A DNA stretch of 64,000 nucleotides from Chlorobiota bacterium (lineage in GTDB: Bacteria; Bacteroidota; Bacteroidia; Bacteroidales; F082): contig JAUVKF010000001.1 in assembly GCA_030596395.1 (NCBI GenBank), forward strand, positions 89,065 to 153,064, written 5' to 3'. Below the pieces are notes generated by a model, which worked only from the letters and a program-made list of their open reading frames with translations, did not search any database and was not told the DNA's origin. Of the stretch, positions 27,106 to 35,252 are shown one piece after another. The position numbers and the translations under genes are program-made. The stretch's first letter is position 1. Every line of letters begins with the position of its first letter.

Positions 27106-28773
27106 TCACTTGCTCAACTTGATTATCTTTTGAGTTTGAATTTGCTTGCCGGCTTTCATTGTAATGAGATAAACCCCCTGAGGTAAATCAGTTGCATCAA
27201 ATTCAATATTGTATTCGCCTTTTGCTTGAATGTTGTTGATAATATTGTGAATGAATTTACCATCCTGATCGCGGATATCCAATGAAATTTTTGATGCAAC
27301 ATCCAGATTGTAACTAATGGATACCAATGCCTTAACAGGATTTGGCGAAATATCAAATAACTGATTTTGTCTGTTTTCATTTGGTTCATAAATTCCGACG
27401 CTCTCCCCAAGTTTTGCAATAAATAAGTCGTAGCCACCGACTGGATTATAAACCTTATTGCCAATCGCTAATTCATCAATAAAATCGCCAACAAAATAGC
27501 ATCTACTCTCATTGTCGATGACACAATCGTTTACACGCAGTGTACCGCTCCCTCTAATTTGATAAGTCCACGCCGGTGAAGCATTGCCATCTAGTTGGAG
27601 AATAAATCCATCATCAAAACCATCCGAGTTAAGTGTGTTATTGCCAATAGTTGCAGTATTTTCAAAAGTTCCTGTTAGTACCAGAGGGTAGTCAGTGTTA
27701 TCTTTACCTCCAACTATCCAACCCATACTCATACCCTGTGCCTCATCATCTCCAATACCACCAAACGAATTGGCCCACGCAAAACCATTGCCCGGTTCAA
27801 ATTTTGCAATAAATATATCCATTCCGCCATTGGATGAAAAACTGTTATCCCCGATTGTTATATCCAGCATATACCAGCCACCAACATACACATTCAGATC
27901 AGAATCAACAGCCATACAGCCAATATTTTCGTTGTTGGTTCCCCCGGCAGATATCACTTCTACCAACGATCCATCAGTTAAATAATGTGCGATAAAAATA
28001 TCTACGAAATCAACAGAAGTAACAGTTGCTGTATCAAATTGGGCTACATCATTAAATGCTCCTGAAACAAATAAATGGCCATCAACTGTTTCAATAAAGC
28101 CACCATAATCATAAATTGAACCACCTGCACTTTTTGCCCATTGGCAAATTCCATCTCCATCGTATTTGGCAATAAACAGATCAGTAAAACCATAATGTGG
28201 AACGGTATGATCTCCAAAGGTTGCGGTATAATTAATGTCGCCTGTTAAATAAATATTACCGGCATCATCCACCGTAACCGAATTTCCTGTATCATCGGTT
28301 ACGCTCCCACCTCTGACCGCCCATTTAAGCGAGCCAGCCAAATCATATTTTAAAAGAAACATATCCCTTGCACCATCCGAGACCAGTGTTTCACCTTCAA
28401 AAACTGCCTGGCCAACAAATCCGCCGGTAACATATACAAACTGGTCATCAACATAAATATCCCGTCCACCGTCTTCATACTCACCACCTCCCTGTTTTAC
28501 CCAAATCATGTTTCCGTTCGAGTCAAACCGGGCGATAAAAACATCATAGTCTCCATTTGAGGTCAGTGTTTCACCAAAAAAGCTGAAAGTGCCCTGAAAA
28601 TTTCCGGTTACGTAAAAATTTCCATCAGCATCGCAATCAACAGCAATGATATATTCATTTAATGCATCTCCTTCGGTTACTGACCAGTGCCAGGTAATGA
28701 ACTGTGACACACTTTGAAATGGATTGCACATTGAATAAAAAAAGATAAGGATAATAGCAGCTGACTTTTTCAT
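27106..28773 (-). CDS. Secreted SBBP beta-propeller repeat protein with T9SS domain
   Basis: This 555-residue protein has a signal peptide (about 1-24). The body consists of SBBP-type repeats of about 50 residues, with units such as NFYVTGNFQGT, DVFIARFDSNGNMIWVKQGGG, IYLTGDINYTA and DIFIAKFEPGNGFAWANSFGG, a beta-propeller pattern. The C-terminal 80 or so residues (FDISPNPVKALVSISYNL, DATDLPQGVYLITMKAG, TQKIIKLSK) form a T9SS type A sorting domain. It is therefore exported and probably cell-surface attached. Ligand unknown. Its stop is 1 bp from the valS stop (convergent). Confidence 0.9.
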   Translation of the reverse strand: MKKSAAIILIFFYSMCNPFQSVSQFITWHWSVTEGDALNEYIIAVDCDADGNFYVTGNFQGTFSFFGETLTSNGDYDVFIARFDSNGNMIWVKQGGGEYEDGGRDIYVDDQFVYVTGGFVGQAVFEGETLVSDGARDMFLLKYDLAGSLKWAVRGGSVTDDTGNSVTVDDAGNIYLTGDINYTATFGDHTVPHYGFTDLFIAKYDGDGICQWAKSAGGSIYDYGGFIETVDGHLFVSGAFNDVAQFDTATVTSVDFVDIFIAHYLTDGSLVEVISAGGTNNENIGCMAVDSDLNVYVGGWYMLDITIGDNSFSSNGGMDIFIAKFEPGNGFAWANSFGGIGDDEAQGMSMGWIVGGKDNTDYPLVLTGTFENTATIGNNTLNSDGFDDGFILQLDGNASPAWTYQIRGSGTLRVNDCVIDNESRCYFVGDFIDELAIGNKVYNPVGGYDLFIAKLGESVGIYEPNENRQNQLFDISPNPVKALVSISYNLDVASKISLDIRDQDGKFIHNIINNIQAKGEYNIEFDATDLPQGVYLITMKAGKQIQTQKIIKLSK

Positions 28774-28945
28774 GGGTTTTGGTTTTTCTATTATTAAATT
28801 TAAGAGCTATAACGGTTTGCAAATATGAGCAGGCGGGCGTTTTTAAACACATCCTTTTCAACTTACAATGAATTTTATTTTATAGTTTAATTTTCATATT
28901 ACAAATTTCTGCTCGCTTGATTATACTTGCTGTTGTGTGCCGTTT

Positions 28946-29278
28946 TTATTCAATCTTTTCAATTTTCTTTATTTGATAATAATCTCTCTTAAGGTTTGGA
29001 TTTGTATAACTAAAATTGGAGCAGGTGTCTTCAATCTCACCAAGTTCAATATATACTTTAACCGGATTAGTAATTTCATATCCGATAGTTTCTCCGATTA
29101 TTATATTATCAGATTTAATTGTGTCATTTCCCATTTTAATAGTCCAACCCCAGCAACACCTGCATTTCTCAGCATTGAAGTTAATAATTTCAGCGTTACT
29201 TTTTCGTGAATTAGTGTCTTTGTCACAAGATGCGAATAGAACAATAATCAACACGTTTAGCATAATTAGTATTCTCAT
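28946..29278 (-). CDS. Small putative lipoprotein
   Basis: This 110-residue protein has a signal peptide and the lipobox LFASC (Cys about 18). The mature part has a Cys cluster KCRCCWGW (about 38-45) and the segment VKVYIELGEIEDTCSN, a pattern seen in short Bacteroidota lipoproteins of unknown function. The Cys residues could form a disulfide or metal site. It stands alone between two minus-strand genes. Confidence 0.65.
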   Translation of the reverse strand: MRILIMLNVLIIVLFASCDKDTNSRKSNAEIINFNAEKCRCCWGWTIKMGNDTIKSDNIIIGETIGYEITNPVKVYIELGEIEDTCSNFSYTNPNLKRDYYQIKKIEKIE

Positions 29279-29430
29279 TTTAATAGTTTTTAATGTTACC
29301 TAAAACTGCAAATTGTCAAATTCTTATTGTCAATAGGTTGTTTATAATGGCACACAACTAACCGATAAAGATAATGAATAATACAGGAGTTGTCAACCGG
29401 AATTGACATTGGGAAGTTGAAGACGGTGTT

Positions 29431-30429
29431 TTATCTTAACTTTAAAACCGTACCAACGGGCAGATTACTATCAATAATAAGGTTATTCATCTTCATTAAA
29501 CTGCTCTGTCGAATACCGTAAAGTTGCGAGATAGATCTTAATGTTTCACCATATTGCACGGTATGTGCTTTATATTTTTTTTCTGCCTTTTTCTTTTTCT
29601 TCTCGAGGTAAACGATCTCATTGGCTTGCAAAAAATGTTTTTTGTCGGTTTCGTTGTATTTGTACAATTGCCACGAATAAATATCAAGTTCATCAGCTAA
29701 ATTGTAATAGGTATCACCTATGTCTGCCCTTATAAACCTGACCCCATTATTTTCGTACAGGTCACGCCCGGATTCGGTAATTGAAACAGGCTCTAAATGA
29801 GTAAGCGTTAATGCGGCAGCACCATTGCCTAAATTTTCTGTCATGCCATTTTTACCATTTACCCTGACCTGATCCTCCGACTGCTTTTTTCTTCTTTTCT
29901 TTTTCTTAACACCTTTGTCATATTGCGCCAGGTCGTAGCGCTCAATAATTCCTATCAACAATTTCGGATATTTAGGGTTGGTGGCATAACCGGCTTTTTT
30001 CAGGCCATGCGCCCATTTATTATAATCGGTGATATCATAATCGAACAGGAATGAATACCGGCCGCGTTGCGTAAGAAAAAGGGAGTGGTCCCGATATGAA
30101 TCGGCTGGATTTTTGTATTTTCTGAAACATTCGTGTTTTGCATCATCATCCATGAAAAACCTTCTGCCGTCCCAATCTTTATGGCATTTAATGCCAAAAT
30201 GGTTATTTGCTTTTCGTGCCAGCCTGCTGTTACCGCTTCCTGATTCGAGTATTCCCTGAGCCAACGTAATTGAAGCCGGGATCTGGTACTCTTCCATCTT
30301 TTGAATGGCAACATCTTTATACTGATGAATATAATCTTCAGTACTGATCTTATTCTGGCCTTGAGTGGAAAATGTAATTACCAAAGTCAGAATGGTTAAA
30401 AGTAAATGATGTCTTTGAAAAGGTTTCAA
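29431..30429 (-). CDS. Secreted glucosaminidase with two LysM domains
   Basis: This 332-residue protein has a signal peptide (about 1-24). The glucosaminidase (GH73/FlgJ-like) domain spans about 30-175, with ASITLAQGILESGSG (containing the expected catalytic Glu), NNHFGIKCH and YRDHSLFL. A lysine-rich linker (KKKKRRKK, near 175-182) follows. Two LysM-like repeats come last: FIRADIGDTYYNLADELDIYS and, at the C-terminus, HTVQYGETLRSISQLYGI. It should cut peptidoglycan glycan strands during cell-wall remodelling. A TTG-N17-TATATTTG promoter precedes it. Confidence 0.93.
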   Translation of the reverse strand: MKPFQRHHLLLTILTLVITFSTQGQNKISTEDYIHQYKDVAIQKMEEYQIPASITLAQGILESGSGNSRLARKANNHFGIKCHKDWDGRRFFMDDDAKHECFRKYKNPADSYRDHSLFLTQRGRYSFLFDYDITDYNKWAHGLKKAGYATNPKYPKLLIGIIERYDLAQYDKGVKKKKRRKKQSEDQVRVNGKNGMTENLGNGAAALTLTHLEPVSITESGRDLYENNGVRFIRADIGDTYYNLADELDIYSWQLYKYNETDKKHFLQANEIVYLEKKKKKAEKKYKAHTVQYGETLRSISQLYGIRQSSLMKMNNLIIDSNLPVGTVLKLR

Positions 30430-30446
30430 CGAGAATTAATTTGCCG

Positions 30447-30474
30447 CAAATATAATTTGATTAGTGTTTTACAA
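30447..30474 (-). promoter_or_regulatory. Promoter of the LysM glucosaminidase gene
   Basis: The minus strand reads TTG (30474-30472), a 17-bp spacer, then TATATTTG (30454-30447), fitting the Bacteroidota -33/-7 promoter, 17 bp before the ATG. Confidence 0.6.
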
Positions 30475-30538
30475 TTAATTTCCAAACGCTATTTTTCACA
30501 TTTGATTGTTGAATATAAAAAAACCGTTTAACTCCGAG

Positions 30539-30556
30539 TCCCGATAGCTATCGGGA
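30539..30556. repeat. 18-bp perfect palindrome
   Basis: TCCCGATAGCTATCGGGA is self-complementary. A diverged form lies at 13833-13850 near tRNA-Val, so it looks like a dispersed palindromic repeat rather than an operator for one gene. Confidence 0.7.
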
Positions 30557-30595
30557 CGCGGGAGTCTCCTGAGTTGGAACAAGAACTTTACATGG

Positions 30596-30718
30596 GGATT
30601 GCCGCGCTCCATTTCATTGCGCTCGCCTGCCTGCCTGTCCGCCGTTACACTTTAGCAGGCGGGCGCGAAGCCGCTCCGGCAAAGGCAGGCAATTAAACGA
30701 AAGATTGTGAGGCAATCC
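30596..30718. repeat. GC-rich composite inverted-repeat element
   Basis: GGATTGCC (30596-30603) and GGCAATCC (30711-30718) bound 123 bp. Inside, CGCCTGC (30624-30630) pairs with GCAGGCG (30655-30661), and TGCCTGCC pairs with GGCAGGCA near 30684-30691. The GC content is far above that of the surroundings. No ORF is seen, and it resembles a MITE or REP-type element. Confidence 0.65.
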
Positions 30719-30784
30719 AAGTCTGTTATTAGTTTTTGAGAATTGTACATTTCTTTTTTACATTTACCGTCCATAATAAAACAC

Positions 30785-31414
30785 ATGAATCCCGATATTA
30801 TCTTCAAATATTTCTCCAACCTGACCGATAAACAGAAAGATCAATTTGCGGAACTCGGTGAATTGTATGCTCATTGGAATGCGCAAATTAATGTGATATC
30901 ACGAAAGGATTTTGATAATTTTTACATCCACCATGTGTTGCACTCGCTTTCTATTGCAAAAATTGTTCAATTCAAAGATTTTACTGAAGTAATGGATGCC
31001 GGAACCGGAGGTGGGCTTCCTGGAATTCCGCTGGCTATCATGTTCCCTGAAACCAAATTCTATTTGGTTGATTCAATAGGGAAAAAGATCAAAGTTGTTA
31101 ATGAGGTGCTTACTCAATTAAAATTGAAAAATGTTGAAGCAGAGCAGTTGAGAATGGAACAGGTTGACCGGACATTCGATTTTATCCTCAGCCGTGCAGT
31201 TACCAGCTTGCCTGATTTTGTCAGATGGACAGGCTACAAATTTCACCGGAAGTCGTTTAACAGTTTGAAAAACGGTATTCTTTACCTAAAAGGAGGTGAT
31301 ATAAACGATGAGCTTCAAAAAGTTAAGGGTTTTAAAAAGAAGGTTTTCGAACTACCTCAATATTTTGATGAACCTTTTTTTGAAACCAAGAAACTGGTTC
31401 ACATTTATAAATAA
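30785..31414 (+). CDS. rsmG: 16S rRNA (guanine-527-N7)-methyltransferase
   Basis: RsmG/GidB (209 residues) methylates G527 of 16S rRNA using SAM. The SAM-binding motif VMDAGTGGGLPGIPLAI (about 65-81) and the upstream NVISRKDFDNFYIHHVLHSL (about 35-54) are family hallmarks. FDFILSRAVTSLPDF (about 133-147) covers the conserved DxxxSRA segment. The ATG at 30785 gives the usual N-terminus; an upstream TTG would add 14 unlikely residues. It is flanked by two repeat elements and is probably transcribed alone. Confidence 0.95.
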   Translation: MNPDIIFKYFSNLTDKQKDQFAELGELYAHWNAQINVISRKDFDNFYIHHVLHSLSIAKIVQFKDFTEVMDAGTGGGLPGIPLAIMFPETKFYLVDSIGKKIKVVNEVLTQLKLKNVEAEQLRMEQVDRTFDFILSRAVTSLPDFVRWTGYKFHRKSFNSLKNGILYLKGGDINDELQKVKGFKKKVFELPQYFDEPFFETKKLVHIYK

Positions 31415-31474
31415 AAATAACTCAAATCAGCGTAAAGGATTCAAAGAATATAATTCCAACAGCTTGATCTGTAA

Positions 31475-31540
31475 GATGGAATAATGGAGTTATGTAAGAG
31501 AAGCTTTAATATTTATCATCCAATATTCCATCGCTCCATG
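31475..31540. repeat. TGGAGTA-like inverted repeat, copy B
   Basis: The left arm GATGGAATAATGGAG (from 31475) and the right arm with TCCAATATTCCATCGCTCCATG (31519-31540) are imperfectly complementary. Related elements are at 19871-19953 and 49366-49499. Confidence 0.6.
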
Positions 31541-31663
31541 CCTTTTCGCTTCAATTTAAAAGCAGACCTGAAAATCATAATACAAATTGATGCTAAATAA
31601 TGTAAACCATTCCGACCCTCAGATTTTTATCTTATTTTCGCTGCTTCAACTAAAAATCTGATT

Positions 31664-33043
31664 ATGACAGAAGCAATTAGAAAATCACTAAGGGATTCAA
31701 AAGGTGCACGTTGGGGCGCACTGGCCGTGGTTTCTTTTACCATGATGACCGGTTATTACATCAATTATGTAATATCTCCATTAAAACCTGTGATGGAAGA
31801 ATATTTTGAATGGACCAGCAGCGATTTTGGAATTTGGAATAGTGCTTACGGTTGGTTCAATGTATTTTTCCTTATGCTCATTTTTGCCGGGATCATCCTT
31901 GATAAAATGGGTGTACGATTTACAGGTATCGGAGCCAGCCTGCTGATGATTATTGGTACTGTGTTACAATATGTTGCTGTGGCACAAATTATCCCAACTG
32001 AGGGAATGTTCCTGGGTATAAAAACTCAAATTGCAATCGGCGCTCTTGGTTTTGGGATATTTGGCGTAGGTGTGGAGGCTGCCGGAATAACGGTGTCGAA
32101 GATCATAGTAAAATGGTTTAAAGGAAAAGAGATGGCTTTGGCCATGGGACTTGAAATGGCGACGGCCCGTATGGGTACGGCATTAGCATTAGCCCTGCCA
32201 TTACCATTGGCAAAGGCATTTGGGGTAGATGGTATTCCTAATGTATCTGCTCCGGTAATGTTGGGACTTGGCCTTCTTGTAGCTGGCTTTGTTGCTTTTA
32301 TCTGGTATACTTTCATGGATAGAAAACTTGAACAGTCAGAAGGTATTAGTAATGAACATTCTGAAGAAGATGAATTTAAAATCAGTGATATTTTATTTAT
32401 TATCAAGAACAAAGGATTCTGGCTAATTGCATTTTTATGTGTATTATTCTATTCAGGTATTTTCCCATTCTTATATTATGCTACCGACTTGATGATTCAT
32501 AAGTATGGAGTGGATCCCGATTTCGCAGGATCTATTCCTGGCTTGCTTCCTTTTGGAACTATCATTCTGACCCCATTTTTTGGTAACATTTATGACAGAA
32601 AAGGAAAAGGTGCAACAATTATGTTGATCGGTTCAGTGATGCTGCTAGTTGCACATCTTATCTTTTCCATACCAGCCGTTGATAATTATATTGTTGCTAT
32701 TGCATTGATTATCTTCCTTGGAATTACATTCTCTCTTGTACCTTCAGCCATGTGGCCTTCGGTACCTAAAATTATCCCTGAAAAACAATTGGGTACAGCT
32801 TACGCATTGATATTTTGGGTACAGAATTGGGGATTAATGGGTGTGCCTTTGTTAATTGGTATCGTCCTTGATAAATATTGCCAGGTAATGGATGCTAATG
32901 GTGAATTCAGTCATTATGATTATACCATTCCAATGTTGATTTTTGCAACTACGGGTTTTCTGGCAATAATTGTTGCCATTATGCTTAAAGCAGAAGACAA
33001 AAAGAAAGGCTACGGCCTTGAATTACCTAATATTCAGAAATAA
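31664..33043 (+). CDS. MFS transporter, possibly peptide-type
   Basis: This 459-residue membrane protein has about 12 predicted helices in two halves joined by a charged loop (about 222-240, QSEGISNEHSEEDE). Helix 1 carries TMMTGYYINYVISPLKPVMEEYF. The loop GIILDKMGVRFTG (about 77-89) and its second-half counterpart NIYDRKGKGA (about 308-317) match the MFS loop 2-3 motif DxxGxR. Dipeptidase pepD begins 43 bp downstream, which suggests a di- or oligopeptide substrate. I would compare it with MFSD1-type carriers, but this is an inference from context. Confidence 0.82.
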   Translation: MTEAIRKSLRDSKGARWGALAVVSFTMMTGYYINYVISPLKPVMEEYFEWTSSDFGIWNSAYGWFNVFFLMLIFAGIILDKMGVRFTGIGASLLMIIGTVLQYVAVAQIIPTEGMFLGIKTQIAIGALGFGIFGVGVEAAGITVSKIIVKWFKGKEMALAMGLEMATARMGTALALALPLPLAKAFGVDGIPNVSAPVMLGLGLLVAGFVAFIWYTFMDRKLEQSEGISNEHSEEDEFKISDILFIIKNKGFWLIAFLCVLFYSGIFPFLYYATDLMIHKYGVDPDFAGSIPGLLPFGTIILTPFFGNIYDRKGKGATIMLIGSVMLLVAHLIFSIPAVDNYIVAIALIIFLGITFSLVPSAMWPSVPKIIPEKQLGTAYALIFWVQNWGLMGVPLLIGIVLDKYCQVMDANGEFSHYDYTIPMLIFATTGFLAIIVAIMLKAEDKKKGYGLELPNIQK

Positions 33044-33086
33044 CAACTTTATCATATTAAATCAATAATCTAGAACTATAATAAAA

Positions 33087-34547
33087 ATGGCAAAAGATAT
33101 TTTAACATTAAAACCGGAATCGATTTGGAAAAACTTTTATGAGTTAACACAAATTCCACGTCCTTCAAAAAAAGAAGAAAAAGTAAGGGCATTCCTGAAA
33201 AAATTTGGCGAAGACCTTAAACTGGAAACCATTGTTGATGAGATTGGTAATGTGATCATCAAAAAACCTGCAACCGAAGGAATGGAAGACAGGAAAGGCA
33301 TCATCCTGCAGGGGCATATGGATATGGTTCCGCAAAAGAATTCCGATACCGAACATGATTTTGAGAAAGACCCAATTGATGCCTATATTGATGGCGAATG
33401 GGTTACAGCAAAAGGGACTACCCTTGGTGCCGACAACGGCATGGGTGTAGCTGCAGGAATGGCAGTGCTCGAAGCCACTGATATTGTACATGGTCCGGTA
33501 GAAGTACTGATTACCATGGATGAAGAAACCGGCATGACAGGCGCAGAAAACCTTAAAGCCGGCGTACTTGACGGAGATATTTTAATGAACCTCGATTCGG
33601 AAGATGAAGGTGAATTATACATTGGTTGTGCCGGAGGTGTTGATACCAACGGTGAATTTACCTACAAAGCTGAAAAAACACCAGAAGGAATGGCCGCTTA
33701 CAAACTGGCTGTTAAAGGCCTTAAAGGTGGTCACTCAGGTTTGGATATTCATCTTGGACGTGGCAACGCCAACAAAATCATGAATGTGCTGTTGATGAAG
33801 GCAGGGGAGAAATATGGTGTTCGCCTTTCTGAAATTAACGGTGGAAGCCTGCGCAATGCGATTCCTCGTGAATCATTTGTTACTGTTGTTGTTCCTGATG
33901 ATAAAAAAGCTGACTTTGAAGCTTTTGTCGGTGAATTTGAAGCCATTGCACAGGATGAGTTCAAAGATGCTGATCCCGGTTTGACCGTTACCATTGAGTC
34001 AACTGATGTTCCGGCGGAATTGATTGACGAAAAAACACAAGCCAATCTTTACCAGGCAGTAGCCGGCTGCATAAACGGAGTGGTCAAAATGAGTGAAAAA
34101 GTAAAAGGTGTACCGGAGACTTCTACCAACCTGGCAATTGTAAAATCGGACGGAAAGAAAATTGAACTTTGCACCCTGAACAGGAGCCTTGTTGACGATG
34201 ACCGGGATAAAGTTTCGGCTGAGATTAAAGCGATATTTGAAGCTGCCGGTGCTAAAGCAATTAGCCAGGGAGCCTATCCCGGATGGAAGCCTAATCCTGA
34301 TTCTGACATCCTGAAAGAGATGAAGGAAATTTATAACAACAAATACGGAAAAGTACCCGAAGTGAAAGTGATCCATGCCGGACTGGAATGTGGTATCCTT
34401 GGTGCAACATATACCAACTGGGACATGATTTCATTCGGGCCGACCATTCGTAACCCACACTCACCTGATGAAATGGTGAAAATTGATACGGTAGCTTTGT
34501 TTTATGAGTTTCTGCTGGAGACTTTAAAGCACGCTCCTAAAAAATAG
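33087..34547 (+). CDS. pepD: Aminoacyl-histidine (Xaa-His) dipeptidase, M20 family
   Basis: This 486-residue metallopeptidase cleaves dipeptides such as carnosine-type Xaa-His and other short peptides in the cytoplasm. Di-zinc ligands and catalytic residues of the M20C family are visible: LQGHMDMVPQ (His77, Asp79), LGADNGMGVA (Asp about 116), TMDEETGMTGA (Glu about 146-147) and NLDSEDEG (Asp about 174). GLKGGHSGLDI is the lid/dimer-domain motif. The C-terminal HAGLECGI supplies the last His. Placed after an MFS carrier, it probably hydrolyses what that carrier imports. Confidence 0.95.
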   Translation: MAKDILTLKPESIWKNFYELTQIPRPSKKEEKVRAFLKKFGEDLKLETIVDEIGNVIIKKPATEGMEDRKGIILQGHMDMVPQKNSDTEHDFEKDPIDAYIDGEWVTAKGTTLGADNGMGVAAGMAVLEATDIVHGPVEVLITMDEETGMTGAENLKAGVLDGDILMNLDSEDEGELYIGCAGGVDTNGEFTYKAEKTPEGMAAYKLAVKGLKGGHSGLDIHLGRGNANKIMNVLLMKAGEKYGVRLSEINGGSLRNAIPRESFVTVVVPDDKKADFEAFVGEFEAIAQDEFKDADPGLTVTIESTDVPAELIDEKTQANLYQAVAGCINGVVKMSEKVKGVPETSTNLAIVKSDGKKIELCTLNRSLVDDDRDKVSAEIKAIFEAAGAKAISQGAYPGWKPNPDSDILKEMKEIYNNKYGKVPEVKVIHAGLECGILGATYTNWDMISFGPTIRNPHSPDEMVKIDTVALFYEFLLETLKHAPKK

Positions 34548-34648
34548 CCTAATCCCAATGCATAGCAATTCTTTAACGGCGAAGAAAAATTGCTCTGCAT
34601 TGGGCTAAGCAGGGTTTGTAATAAAATTCAACATTTTTTTATACATAT

Positions 34649-34678
34649 TTTGTAATAAAAGAAAAAAAGCTATTTTTG
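34649..34678 (+). promoter_or_regulatory. Promoter of rpmH
   Basis: TTTG (34649-34652), an 18-bp spacer and TATTTTTG (34671-34678) form a textbook Bacteroidota promoter, 27 bp before the rpmH ATG. Confidence 0.75.
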
Positions 34679-34705
34679 CACACCCAAATTTAAGAGGATA
34701 ATACA

Positions 34706-34858
34706 ATGCCAAAGAGAACGTTTCAACCATCGAATAAAAAAAGAAAGAATAAACATGGCTTCCGCGAAAGGATGTCAACTGTTAATGGCCGTAAAGTGTT
34801 GAAAAGAAGAAGGTCGAAAGCAAGAAAAAGATTAACCGTTTCTGACGAAATGAGTTAA
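34706..34858 (+). CDS. rpmH: 50S ribosomal protein L34
   Basis: This 50-residue, very basic protein reads [19 protein letters not shown], then [20 protein letters not shown] and a short RLTVSDEMS tail. It is unmistakably L34, part of the large ribosomal subunit. The gene is short but complete, with a strong promoter before it and a perfect terminator after it, so it is probably a single-gene unit. In many bacteria rpmH sits beside rnpA and dnaA; here it does not. Confidence 0.97.
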   Translation: MPKRTFQPSNKKRKNKHGFRERMSTVNGRKVLKRRRSKARKRLTVSDEMS

Positions 34859-34892
34859 ACGGTTCAAGATAGCTAAAAAAACTTGTTAAAGG

Positions 34893-34919
34893 GGAGGTAT
34901 TTACATACCTCCTTTTTTT
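34893..34919 (+). terminator. Rho-independent terminator of rpmH
   Basis: GGAGGTAT, a TTAC loop and ATACCTCC form a perfect 8-bp stem followed by seven T. Confidence 0.92.
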
Positions 34920-34985
34920 GTTGGCACAGCTGCTGTTTCCCTAAAAAACAATAAATTCGCAGGGTTTATCAAATTTGCCTGATCA

Positions 34986-35237
34986 ATGGAGATACTACTG
35001 GGTATCATACTCTTTTTGGTGATTATTTATTATGCGTTCAAGATTTTTTTACGCTATGGCCTTCCATGGATACTGGCCAGGTTTATGCGAAATCAACAGG
35101 AAAAATTTAATCAGCAATACCAGTACAACACCCAAAAAGAAGGAGACGTGCGCCTTAAAAATAACAAGTCGGAAAAAAAGAAGGATGACAGCGATTTTGG
35201 TGAGTATGTTGATTATGAAGATGTAGATGAAAAATAG
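34986..35237 (+). CDS. DUF4834 family small membrane protein
   Basis: This 83-residue protein has one N-terminal membrane helix (about 3-23) and a basic then acidic tail (KKKDDSDFGEYVDYEDV, about 63-79). The LPWILARFMRNQQEKFNQQ segment fits the Bacteroidota DUF4834 family, whose function is unknown. The YfhO-like membrane protein starts 15 bp downstream, so they are likely co-expressed. Confidence 0.8.
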   Translation: MEILLGIILFLVIIYYAFKIFLRYGLPWILARFMRNQQEKFNQQYQYNTQKEGDVRLKNNKSEKKKDDSDFGEYVDYEDVDEK

Positions 35238-35252
35238 CAAAAGATTAAATTG

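Larger units (their letters stand above)
30430..30784. other. Intergenic stretch with promoter and two palindromic elements
   Basis: This 355-bp stretch contains the glucosaminidase promoter (30447-30474), an 18-bp perfect palindrome (30539-30556) and a GC-rich composite inverted repeat (30596-30718). No gene is visible before rsmG. Confidence 0.6.
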
